A stretch of 17,500 bases of DNA. Origin: Ampelomyces quisqualis (lineage: Eukaryota > Ascomycota > Dothideomycetes > Pleosporales > Phaeosphaeriaceae). This document shows, piece by piece, positions 9,222 to 17,500 of this stretch. Both the position numbers and the translations under genes were made by a program. How positions within the stretch are numbered: the first letter of the stretch is position 1; the number at the start of each line of letters is the position of its first letter. A model generated the notes under the pieces. That model ran no database searches, had not been told where the DNA came from, and saw nothing but the letters and a program-made list of their open reading frames with translations. Location: contig JAGTXZ010000001.1 of assembly GCA_018398575.1 (NCBI GenBank), forward strand, positions 175,001-192,500, in the 5' to 3' direction.

Positions 9222-9737
9222 TGCTCTTGCAGGGGCGTACAGGCTGTCTCTCTATTTATTTAGGGCGCCTGCAGGTGCTGCTTGAGATTTCGGCAGCTCT
9301 GCAAGGCGTACAACTGTCTCTATTTATTTAGAGGGCCTTGCAGGTGCTGCTAGATTCAGCGGCTCTTGCAAGGCGTCTGGCTGTCTCTCTATTTATTTAG
9401 GGGGCCGTGCAGGTGCTGCTTGAGATTTTGCAGCCTCTGCAGCGTACAGGCTGTCTCTATTTATTTAGGGGCCTGCATGAAAATCTTAGGCAGCTTCTAT
9501 AGGGGCGTACAGGCTGTCTCCTATTCATTTAGGGGTCCCACAGGCGCTGCTTGATATTATAGCAGCTCTTGTAGGGCGTATGGGCTCTCTATTTTTGAGA
9601 TTTGGCGCTCTGCGGGGCGTATAGGCTGTCTCTCTATTTATTTAGAGAGTCCTACAGGCTCAGCCAATATTATAGCACTCTTGCAAGAGCGTATGGGCTG
9701 TCTATCTATTTATTTAGGGAGCCTTGCAGGTACTGTA
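9222..9737 (+). repeat. ~70-bp tandem repeats downstream of 28S (about 8 copies)
   Basis: The pyrimidine-rich word CTGTCTCTCTATTTATTTAG and its variants begin at 9244, 9314, 9381, 9451, 9514, about 9584, 9626 and 9698. This gives spacings of 70, 67, 70, 63, 70, 42 and 72 bases. Between these words each unit has GGGCCTTGCAGGTGCTGCTT, then GAGATTTTGGCAGCTCTTGC and GGGCGTACAGG in diverged forms. The sixth copy is truncated and one copy lacks part of the middle. Composition is balanced, unlike the AT-rich sequence that begins right after it. Arrays at this position in fungal rDNA can hold Pol I termination or replication-fork-barrier sites, but no known terminator motif is recognised here. Confidence 0.85.
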
Positions 9738-9759
9738 TAAAATCTCTGGTAGGTAATAA

Positions 9760-9823
9760 CTAGTAAGTTTAGAGTAGCTAGTAAGTTTAGAGTAGCTAGT
9801 AAGTTTAGAGTAGCTAGTAAGAG
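9760..9823. repeat. 18-bp tandem repeat, CTAGTAAGTTTAGAGTAG
   Basis: Three perfect 18-bp units start at 9760, 9778 and 9796, followed by a partial unit at 9814. The same word family is scattered singly or in loose clusters at 136-245, 386-445, 10785-10895 and 11040-11095. The short array marks the junction between the GC-richer repeats and the AT-rich spacer. Confidence 0.85.
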
Positions 9824-9954
9824 AAGTAATAAGTTAATAGTACTGTTAAAATTAAAGAATTTTTAACAAAAATTATTCAAAGAATATTAGATTACAACTA
9901 AGTATATTTTAGACAGAATAGCTTATATATATACTACTTGTAATGTCTTTGTAA

Positions 9955-10444
9955 AAATAAAAATAAAAAACTAAGATTTCTAAACTAGAGATTTTTAAAA
10001 AACCTAAAATATATCTATTCTATATTAAATTCTAATATAACTAAAGTCTTATCTACTACCTTTTAGTATAAATAGGCTTATCTATAGATAAATAGTTAAG
10101 TAATTAGTTTTAGTTTATTTTATTAATAAGCTTTATATTTAAATCTTAGAAAAATAATAGTATTTTAAATATCTTAATTTGCAAACAGAAATAAATAAAA
10201 ACTTAAAATTTATAACAAAAGAGTTTTAAAGAAACTTAAGCCTATATCTATACTATATTATAATATAATATAACTAAAATCTTATCTACTCTCTTAACAA
10301 AGATACACTTAGAAAGATAAAAAAGTTAAGTAAATAGCTCTAGTTTAAAGTCTAAAAGAATAATACTATTTTTAATAGTTTAATTTGTAAACAAATATAA
10401 AAAAAACTATTAACTTTAAAACTAGAGATTTTAAAAAACTTAAG
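9955..10444. repeat. Degenerate ~205-230-bp tandem repeat (three partial copies)
   Basis: Three diverged copies can be aligned by eye on TTTTAAAAAACCTAA (9993), TTTTAAAGAAACTTAAG (10224) and TTTTAAAAAACTTAAG (10429), giving spacings of 231 and 205 bases. Each is followed by AACTAAAGTCTTATCTACTA-like sequence (about 10039, 10273 and, weakly, 10466) and preceded by A-rich runs. GTTAAGTAATTAG and GTTAAGTAAATAG also recur. Mutation has blurred the copies. This is the part of the spacer seen once in the window. Confidence 0.55.
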
Positions 10445-10648
10445 TAGAGAATACGTCTAGTTACATAGTCTTTTATCTAATATCTATATAACTTAAGTAT
10501 AGTTAGAACTAATATTATACTTCTACTCTAAAAATTGTTTTATAATTAATTCTAAAAGGTAACTAGTTAGCCTATACTTAGTAATTATAAATTCCTATTT
10601 AGTAGTACTAAAGAAGTTACGTAAGCTTCTTTCTTAATTTACCTAAGA

Positions 10649-11100
10649 AAGCTTTTATACTTAGTTAGAATAGTTTTTCTCTTTTTAATTATTTCTATTT
10701 TAGGTTGTATCTAGAATAAAATATAGGTATTAGTAGCTATTTTATTTATAATATCTATTTTTAGTTATATATATCCTTAAAGTAGCTAGTAGGTTAGAAG
10801 TTACTAGTAAGTCTAAGGTGGCTAGTAAGTTTAAGGTAGCTAGTAAGTTTAGAGTAGCTAAGGTAGCTAGTAGGTTAAGGTAGCTAATAGAATAAAAGTT
10901 ACTACTATATTTTAGGCTCTTATAAATTTAAAATACCTAGTTAGTTAAAAGCTTTTTATACTTAGTTAGAATAGTTTTCCTCTTTTTAATTATTCTTATT
11001 TTAGCTTATATCTAGAATTTAATATAGAGTATAGGGTAGCTAGTAAGTATAAAGTTACTAGTACGTTTAGAGTAGGTAGTAGGTTTAAGGTAGCTTTAGT
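10649..11100. repeat. Degenerate ~300-bp direct duplication in spacer (unit 2)
   Basis: This is the unit 2 copy of the duplication at 1-445. AGCTTTTATACTTAGTTAG occurs at 10650 and, with an extra T, at about 10950, each followed by TAGCTAGTA word clusters (10785-10895 and 11040-11095). It differs from unit 1 by small indels and a few bases. Confidence 0.75.
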
Positions 11101-12227
11101 TAATTATAATAGTACTCTTAATATGTAATTAAGTTAAGTAAATATTAGAAAAAATTATAAACTTTATTTTTTTCTAGATAGTAGTAATCTTATATCTTAC
11201 TATATCTTAATCTAATATTTATAATAACTTATCTACTCTTATATATAGAGACTTATATAAGTATAAAGTATAAAATAGATAATTTTGTTTATTTAATATA
11301 AAAGTGTTAGTCTTTTTCCTAAAATTATAAAACTATTCTTATTATTTTAGAATCTTTCTATAAAATTAAGACAAAAAATTAAATTATTAAATAGTAGAAA
11401 TATTTTTAGAGTTATAATATCTCTTATACGTCTAACTGCTATAATATAAAATATATTACCTTTCTATTAGTAAAAATAAACTTATATTAGTCTTAGTAAA
11501 TAGAATAATAAATTCTAGTTTATCTTAAACATAGTACCTATATTATATTAGTTAATAAAGAATATTTATAATTACTTTACTATATTCTTATTCTCTAGTA
11601 CTTATTAAATACAAATATTAGTAGGCTTTTTAAAGTTATATATATAGAAGTATTACTATATTAGAGTATACTCTTACTACTTTTAAACTTATAATAAAAA
11701 TAAGAAAAAGAAAAGAAAAATAAAAGACTAATAATTCTTTACAAGCAAAGTATATATATCTAATATTACTAAACCTTAAAATTATACAATTCTTTACAAG
11801 TATTAGAAAGCTTCTACTAAGAAAAAAACTATTATTAGTTGTTACTTTCTTCTAGTATAACTTAAGAAAAGAAAGGTATAGATCTAGAGATTTTTAGTAT
11901 TTCTAGCTTATATAGATACTTAACTTAAACTAGGCTAGATCTAATATACTATAGGTAGAATAAAGATAGTACTAGTATAAAACTTATATAAGTAGCTTTT
12001 TAGTATAAAACTTATATAAAGTAGCTTTTTAGTATAGATTCTATTAGTTTCTAGTAAACTTTATATAACACTAGTTAGAAAGATATTACTAGCTTCTTAG
12101 TTTAGATTATAATTTTCTTTACTAGATATTATATAATAATTGTAAAAACTAGATATTACTAGATTTTAGTCTATATTATTTTTCTATACTAGAATTTATA
12201 TAATATACTATAAAAACGTGTTAGCTT

Positions 12228-13616
12228 TATTAGGTAAGATTATATTATATTATAGTTAAAAACAATATTTTTTCTAGTTTAAAATAGTCCTAGCTTTATT
12301 AGCTAAGATTATATTATATTAGAAAAATATATTTCTCTAGTTTAAAATAGAGATAAGTAGCTTAACTAGTCTATATATAATTATTATATAGTTAAAATCT
12401 ATAAAATTCTAGTTTAGAAAAGATATAACAAGCTTTATAGATAATATAATAATAGTTTAGAGTAGAATCTATATTATACTAGTAGATTATATAAGATTAA
12501 TATACTAGTTTAGATACTATTATTTTAAAGTAAAATCTTTATTATACTAGTATAGAACTATTCTTTAGTATTTAAAGTAAATGTAATAGAGTAAAAACTA
12601 AATATTAGTAGCTCTACTTATTTAGACTATACATTATAAAAAGATATTAATAATTCTACTTATCTAGATTATCTTAGTTTGTATTAAAATTTATACTATA
12701 TTAGTAATAAGAGACGTTAGTAGTTTTACACAAATATATTATACTAGTATTAGTAGTTTAAACATATATATTATATTATTTTATAGTTAGAATATAACTT
12801 ATACTAGTAAGAAATAGATAGTAGTAGCGTTACTTGTCTAGATTATTATTATCTATATTTAGAGCTACTAGATTTTTCTATTTTAAATAAAAAGCTAGTA
12901 GGTTATTTAAAACTCTGTTTTCTTATCTAGTATAGTTATATAGAATATTAGTAGGCTTAGAAAAGATATAAGAACGTAAAGTAGTAATATTAGTTGTAGC
13001 TCTAATACTTAGCTCTAACTTTTAAAATTTATAAGAAGTTTATTTCTATATCTTAGGTAAGAGAAGAATCTTCTATTAGTTATATTAAATAGAAGTTTTG
13101 TTTTACAAGCTATATATTTCTTTATAAAGAAAATTTATATTTAGTTTCTACTAATCTCTTGTTCTATATAGTAGAATTTTTTTTGTTATAGTAAATAAGC
13201 TAGTAATACTATTATACATAGAAGAAAAAAACTATACTAGTTTAAAAAGATATAAACAGCTCTACTAGTATAGATCTAATAATAATATATTATAAATATA
13301 TATAATTTTAATACAAAGAAAAGTAGCTAGACTAGTATAGATTATAATTAAGATTTTTTTAGAGTTTAGGTATATAAGTACCTTTATAATTTAGATTATA
13401 CTAGTATAGAATAAGATTTGTAGCTTTATTAGTATAGATAATATTATTCTATTATAGAATATTTCTTCTAGTACTAAAATAGTTTATTTGTAGCTTTATT
13501 TTGTATGTATAATATTATTTTATAGTTAGAATATAACTTATACTAGTAAGAAATAAGTAGTTGCTCTACTTATCTAGATTATATAATTTTTGGTTAAAAT
13601 ATATTGTTATACAAGT
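12228..13616. repeat. Degenerate sub-repeats upstream of 5' ETS (unit 2)
   Basis: This is the unit 2 counterpart of 1556-2935. The ~65-bp block TATAGTTAGAATATAACT to TCTAGATTAT is present at 12781-12845 and 13520-13582. The shorter CTACTTATCTAGATTAT variants and ACTAGTATAGA words recur at matching places. The two repeats differ from each other far more than each differs from its partner in unit 1, so they are old relative to the spread of this spacer. Confidence 0.6.
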
Positions 13617-13640
13617 AAAAACCAAGGCAAGTGTAACTCG
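13561..13640 (+). promoter_or_regulatory. Candidate Pol I promoter region at composition boundary (unit 2)
   Basis: This matches the unit 1 junction at 2880-2960 with one extra T, and the change from AT-rich to balanced composition falls at the same place, around 13617-13627. No promoter consensus can be read. The call rests on position and on conservation between units. Confidence 0.25.
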
Positions 13641-14436
13641 GCGATCACGGGTTTATGCTTTTGGTGACGGTGCGCGGGTTGCGCAACCTCCGCACCAAAT
13701 TTGCTCAACCTCCGAGACCTTTTCCGACACGTCAACCCCGCGCTCACAAAAATCAAACCCAAAGGTGTTCGCGTTACATAAGGGAGCAGAAAAATCCTAA
13801 TTACTTTTCTGCAGCCTATCTAAAGAAAAACAGTATAGGCTACCTATACGCTATTTTCGGCGGATCAACACGCGAAACAGGCGCTCTTGCTCAGAGGTTT
13901 AGGCAGCCGGCTGGTCCTCACGCGTTTGCTTCAAGTCTCGTACTTGCTTGCCTTGTTTTCTTGTAAGCCGCTAGCAAAGGCAACTAAGCGCAATCACAAG
14001 GCCTAGGCCTCTCTCGTAGGTGTTGGCAGCCAAAATTGTTATTGCAGTTGTCCTGTACCTATTGTGGGATAGAAGCCCCGTTAAATTCTAACAGGCACTA
14101 CGTAGGGTCTGTGGATTGCTAGCTCTGCCATCTACTCAGCAGATCTTAGGACAATCACGTCGTGTATCCGCTTTTAGCGTGTCGCAGCGCAGGTTTTCTC
14201 CTCCTAAGAGCTGTATGTAGCGGAAATAGATTCTAATAGAAACGTCAGCCATGTCTCATTGCAGACCAGCTTTTGGGAAACTCAGTAGGGGCAATTGAAT
14301 CGGTCGTCTATGCTGTCATTGCTATTAGCTTTGATTGTGTAGCAGCTTGAAGCGCTTTGGTGTTCTCCTGCCTAGTAAAAGTCAGCTCCTCTCAGGGAGT
14401 CTGTCTTAGAGTTCCGGCTCTTTAACTTAAGATAGT
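13617..14436 (+). other. 5' external transcribed spacer (unit 2), G-to-A mutated
   Basis: This is the pre-rRNA leader of unit 2, about 820 bases, colinear with 2936-3715. The first ~290 bases differ from unit 1 mainly by indels, including GGTGACGG and ACGCG segments missing in unit 1. From 13905 on it shows many one-way G-to-A changes, such as TTGTAAGCCGCTAGC (unit 1 TTGTGAGCCGCTGGC) and AAATAGATTCTAATAGAAAC (unit 1 AAATGGATTCTGATGGGAAC). Nearly all are in TpG or CpG context. Confidence 0.7.
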
Positions 14437-16107
14437 TACCTAGTTGATTCTGCCAGTAGTCATATGCTTGTCTCAAAGATTAAGCTATGCATGTCTAAGT
14501 ATAAGCAATTATACCGTGAAACTGCAAATGGCTCATTAAATCAGTTATCGTTTATTTGATAGTACCTTACTACTTAGACAACCGTAGTAATTCTAGAGCT
14601 AATACATGCTAAAAACCTCAACTTCAGGAGGAGTGTATTTATTAGATAAAAAACCAACGCCCTTAGGGCTTCTTAGTAATTCATAATAACTACAGATCGC
14701 ATAGCCTTGCGCCAGCGACGGTTCATTCAAATTTCTGCCCTATCAACTTTCAATAGTAAGGTATTGGCTTACCATAGTTTCAACAGAACGGGTAAGTGGG
14801 TTCGATTCGGAGAGGGCTGAAACGGCTACCACATCCAAGGAAGGCAGCAGCGCGCCGTACCCAATCCCGACACAGGGAGGTAGTGACAATAAATACTGAT
14901 ACAGGGCTCTTTTGGGTCTTGTAATTGGAATGAGTACAATTTAAACCTCTTAACGAGGAACAATTGGAGGGCAAGTCTGGTGCCAGCAGCCGCGGTAATT
15001 GGCTCAATACGTATATTAAGTGATTTGCAGTTAAAAGCCTGTAGTTGAAACTTGGGTCTGGCTGGTCCGCCTCACCGCGTGTACTTGTCCGGCCGGGTCC
15101 TTCTGGAGAACCTCATGCCTTTACTGGGCGTGTTGGGGACCAGGACTTTTACTTTGAAAAAAATTAGAGTGTTCAAAGCAGGCCTTTGCTCGAATACGTT
15201 AGCATGGAATAATAGAATAGGGCGTGCGGTCCTATTTTGTTGGTTTCTAGGACCGCCGTAATGATTAATAAAGGGACAGTCGGGGCATCAGTATTCAATT
15301 GTCAGAGGTGAAATTCTTGGATTTATTGAAGACTAACTACTGCGAAAGCATTTGCCAAGGATGTTTCATTAATCAGTGAACGAAAGTTAGGGATCGAACG
15401 ATCGGATACCGTCGTAGTCTTAACCGTAAACTATGCCGACTAGGGATCGAGGCGATGTTCTTTTCTGACTCGCTCGGCGCCTACGAGAAATCAAAGTTTT
15501 TGGGTTCTGGGGAGTATGGTGCCAAGGCTGAAACTTAAAGAAAGTGACGGAAGGGCACCACCAGGCGTGGAGCCTGCGGCTTAATTTGACTCAACACGGG
15601 AAACTCACAGGTCAGATGAAATAGGATTGACAGATTGAGAGCTCTTTGTTTTCAGGTGGTGCATGGTGGCGTTCTTAGTTGGTGGAGTGATTTGTCTGCT
15701 TAATTGCGATGAACGAGACCTTAACCTGCTAAATAGCCAGGCTAGCTGGCTGGTCAGCCGGCTTCTTAGAGGGACTATCGGCTCAAGCGATGGAAGTTTG
15801 AGCAATAACAGGTCTGTGATGCCCTTATTCTGGGCCACGCGCTTACTGAAGCCGCGAGTTCTTTACCTTGGCCGAAGGTCTGGAGCAATCTTGTTAAACT
15901 CTGTCGTGCTGGGGATAGAAACATTGCAATTATTGCTCTTCAACGAGGAATGCCAAGTAAGCGCGTGTCATCAGCATGCGTTGATTCGTCCCTGCCTTTG
16001 TACACAGCCGTCGCTACTACCGATTGAATGGCTCAGTGGGCCTTCGGACTGGCTTGGGAAGGTTGGCGAAGCGACCATCTAAGGAAAGTTCGTCAAACTC
16101 GGTCATT

Positions 16108-16142
<35 letters not shown>

Positions 16143-16164
16143 TGAACCTGCGGAAGGATCATTA
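14437..16164 (+). rRNA. 18S small-subunit rRNA (unit 2), mutated, possibly non-functional as written
   Basis: It runs from TACCTAGTTGATTCTGCCAG to CTGCGGAAGGATCATTA and is 1728 bases long. The first ~440 bases carry G-to-A changes at universally conserved places: TACCTAGTTG for TACCTGGTTG, and CTTAGACAACCGTAGTAATT for CTTGGACAACCGTGGTAATT. There is one C-to-T in CpA context (TAAGCTATGC at 14486). Beyond 14874 these stop and small indels dominate. The sequence after the 530 loop reads GGTAATTGGCTC for GGTAATTCCAGCTC. The universal AAATTGACGG is AAAGTGACGG near 15541. The decoding segment near 16001 reads TACACAGCCGTCGC for TACACACCGCCCGTCGC, a loss in the A/P-site helix base. As written it should not work. 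Sequencing error and true pseudogenisation cannot be separated here. Confidence 0.9.
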
Positions 16165-16353
16165 CATTTAGTAGCTTGCTACTGCTAAGAGGGTCTGTTA
16201 GGCTGTATAGTATTGCTACTGACGAGCAGCATGATCCTCTAAGTCAACGCTGTCTTTGCGTACTATACGTTTCCTCAGCGGGTATAACCCGCTGGCTGGA
16301 ATAAATTAAAACCCTTGAATATTCAATCAGTGTCTGAGAAACTTAATAATTAC
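16165..16353 (+). other. Internal transcribed spacer 1 (unit 2)
   Basis: About 189 bases, colinear with 5428-5605. The CAGCGGGT-ATA-ACCCGCTG hairpin is kept at 16276-16294. The 5' part has extra bases relative to unit 1 (TAGTAGCTTGCTACTGCTAAG against TAGTAGTGCTTGCTAAG), and there are small differences near 16250-16310. Confidence 0.9.
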
Positions 16354-16507
16354 AACTTTCAACAACGGATCTCTTGGTTCTGGCATCGATGAAGAACGCA
16401 GCGAAATGCGATAAGTAGTGTAGTGCAGAATTCAGTGAATCATCGAATCTTTTGAACGCACATTGCGCCCCTTGGTATTCCATGGGGCATACGTTCGAGC
16501 GTCATTT
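16354..16507 (+). rRNA. 5.8S rRNA (unit 2)
   Basis: The start AACTTTCAACAACGGATCTC is intact here, unlike in unit 1, and ACATTGCGCCCC and GAGCGTCATTT are also intact. Differences from the conserved sequence are GTGTAGTGCAG for GTGTGGTGCAG (a TpG-to-TpA change), an extra T in ATCTTTTGAACG, and CATACGTTCG for CATGCCTGTTCG near 16488. Length is 154 bases. Errors in the two units fall at different places, so a consensus of both would look normal. Confidence 0.95.
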
Positions 16508-16652
16508 GTGCCCTCAAGCTCTGCTTGGTGTTGGAGTGTTTGTCTATGCTTTGGACTCCACCTCAAAGCAATTAGCGAGCCAGTTTTTGGCATAGAAGCG
16601 CAGCACATCTTGCACTTCCAGTCTTAAACACCAGCTTCAGTAGATCCCTTAC
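16508..16652 (+). other. Internal transcribed spacer 2 (unit 2)
   Basis: About 145 bases, colinear with 5759-5904. CCCTCAAGCTCTGCTTGG and the GCGCAGCACATCTTGCACTT block are kept. Changes include CAATTAGCGAGCCAG for CAATTGGCAGCCAG and GGCATAGAAGCGC for GGCATGAAGCGC; both show A where TpG is expected. A TGCTTGGACT segment is shortened relative to unit 1. Confidence 0.9.
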
Positions 16653-17500
16653 GTTTGACCTCGGATCAGGTAGGGATACCCGCTGAACTTAAGCATATCA
16701 ATAAGCGGAGGAAAGAAACCAACGGGGATTGCCTTAGTAACGGCGAGTGAAGCGGCAACAGCTCAAATTTGAAATCTGGCTCTCTTAGGGCCCGAGTTGT
16801 AATTGCAGAGGGCGCTGGTGTCGGCAGCGGTCCAAGTTCCTTGGAACAGGACGTCACAGAGGGTGAGAATCCCGTACGTGGTCGCTAGCCTTTGCCGTGT
16901 AAAAAACCTTCGGAGTCGAGTTGTTTGGGAATGCAGCTCTAAATGGGAGGTAAATTTCTTCTAAAGCTAAATACTGGCCAGAGACCGATAGCGCACAAGT
17001 AGAGTGATCGAAAGATGAAAAGCACTTTGGAAAGAGTCAAATAGCACGTGAAATTGTTGAAGGAAGCGCTTGCAGCCAGACTTGCCTGTAGTAGTTTATC
17101 TAGACTTTTGTCTAGTGCACTCTTCTGCAGGCAGCAGCATCAGTCTAGGCGATTGGATAAAGGTCTCTATCACGTGCTGCTCTCTTTGGGGAGGCCCTTA
17201 GGGGAGACGTCATGCAACCAGTCTGGATGACTGAGGAGGCGCATCTGCTAGGATGCTGGCGTAATGGCTGTAAGCGGCCCGTCTTGAAACACGGACCAAG
17301 AGTCTAACAGCATCGAGCGAGTGTTTGGGTGTCAAGCCCAACGCGTAATGAAAGTGAACGGAGGTGGGACCCTTTGGGTGCACCATCGACCGATCCTGAT
17401 GTCTTCGGATGGATTTGAGTAAGAGCATGGCTGTTGGGACCCGAAAGATGGTGAACTATGCTTGAATAGGGTGAAGCCAGAGGAAACTCTGGTGGAGGCT
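16653..17500 (+). rRNA. 28S large-subunit rRNA, 5' part (unit 2), cut by window end
   Basis: It starts at GTTTGACCTCGGATCAGG and covers the D1/D2 region used for fungal barcoding. TAGGGATACCCGCTGAAC is intact here but shortened in unit 1. Both units read GGAGGAAAGAAACC where the conserved sequence has four As, a shared homopolymer shortening. Other differences from unit 1 are small indels, such as GTGTAAAAAACCTTCGGAG near 16900 against GTGTAAAGCCTTCGACAG. The G-to-A bias seen upstream is not evident. The gene continues beyond the window. Confidence 0.95.

Larger units (their letters stand above)
9..10650 (+). repeat. Complete 35S rDNA repeat unit (unit 1, phased on a spacer point)
   Basis: The sequence from AGCTTTTATACTTAGTTAG near position 8 recurs near 10650, and everything after it recurs in the same order. 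This defines one head-to-tail unit of about 10.64 kb. The offset between copies grows from about 10642 in the distal spacer to 10682 at the 5' ETS and 10721 at the 18S start, because the copies differ by many small indels. Order within the unit: AT-rich spacer, 5' ETS, 18S, ITS1, 5.8S, ITS2, 28S, 3' ETS, ~70-bp tandem repeats, AT-rich spacer. RNA polymerase I is expected to transcribe the ETS-to-28S block as one precursor in the nucleolus. Confidence 0.95.
9738..13616. other. AT-rich intergenic spacer (between units 1 and 2)
   Basis: This is about 3.9 kb of extremely A+T-rich, TpA-rich sequence without open frames, starting abruptly after the ~70-bp repeats and ending abruptly at the 5' ETS of unit 2. 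From 10651 it repeats 9-2935 almost exactly. From 9738 to about 10640 it is seen only once in the window. No 5S gene, tRNA or transposon motif is visible. It looks like spacer DNA that has undergone repeat-induced point mutation and was then copied between units. Confidence 0.85.
10651..17500 (+). repeat. Second rDNA repeat unit, cut by window end
   Basis: This is the next tandem unit, in the same orientation and order as unit 1. It is truncated by the window edge inside the 5' part of 28S. It matches unit 1 throughout except for scattered small indels and a cluster of G-to-A substitutions between 13905 and 14874. Having two units in one window shows that this is an array rather than a lone copy. 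Confidence 0.95.

Noticed and set aside
9366..9554. 62-aa frame with repeated VQAVS-like peptides
   Set aside because: It is the translation of the ~70-bp tandem repeat. The frame is not kept across copies because unit lengths are not multiples of three.
9222..9737. CRISPR-like array (regular ~70-bp spacing)
   Set aside because: The repeats are contiguous diverged tandem units in eukaryotic rDNA, with no unique spacers and no cas genes.
9069..13616. A 5S rRNA gene in the intergenic spacer
   Set aside because: No 5S-like internal control region is visible on either strand; in most filamentous ascomycetes 5S genes are dispersed elsewhere.
13617..14436. Reading the G-to-A track as ordinary divergence between rDNA copies
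   Set aside because: Ordinary drift would give both transition directions and transversions. The near-exclusive G-to-A in TpG/CpG context at universally conserved sites does not fit.

Overview
The window is nuclear ribosomal DNA from a filamentous ascomycete. It covers about 1.6 head-to-tail units of a 35S rDNA array, all transcribed on the + strand. The 18S, 5.8S and 28S landmarks are unmistakably fungal. The ITS2 start (CCCTCAAGCTCTGCTTGG, then GTGTTGGGTGTTTGTC) and the ITS1 tail (AAACTTAATAATTACAACTT) resemble Pleosporales (Dothideomycetes), perhaps Phaeosphaeriaceae or Leptosphaeriaceae; this placement is from memory of the family pattern, not from a search. I find no credible protein-coding gene. 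All open frames are short and lie in rRNA, spacers or AT-rich DNA.

Layout of unit 1: AT-rich intergenic spacer (1-2935), 5' external transcribed spacer (ETS) (2936-3715), 18S (3716-5427), ITS1 (5428-5605), 5.8S (5606-5758), ITS2 (5759-5904), 28S (5905 to about 9068), a 3' ETS with a strong hairpin (9069-9221) and a GC-richer ~70-bp tandem repeat (9222-9737). Unit 2: AT-rich spacer (9738-13616), 5' ETS (13617-14436), 18S (14437-16164), ITS1 (16165-16353), 5.8S (16354-16507), ITS2 (16508-16652) and the first ~850 bases of 28S to the window end. The period is 10.64 to 10.72 kb depending on where it is measured. The full spacer between 28S and the next 18S is about 5.4 kb.

The spacer has sharp compartments. 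About 3.9 kb is extremely A+T-rich and TpA-rich with few CpA/TpG, the look of repeat-induced point mutation (RIP). It is built from several layers of degenerate internal repeats. The two spacer copies share the same degenerate sequence and differ mainly by small indels, so the decay predates their duplication or homogenisation.

Two anomalies stand out. First, the 5' ETS and first ~440 bases of 18S in unit 2 (13905-14874) carry dozens of G-to-A changes relative to unit 1, almost all in TpG or CpG context and almost none C-to-T; the track stops abruptly. This looks like one-strand RIP, or a strand-specific base-calling artefact. Second, both units have many small indels at universally conserved rRNA positions, different in each unit and including homopolymer shortening. 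That suggests an unpolished long-read assembly, with degenerate array-edge units as the alternative. Exact rRNA lengths here should not be taken as biological.
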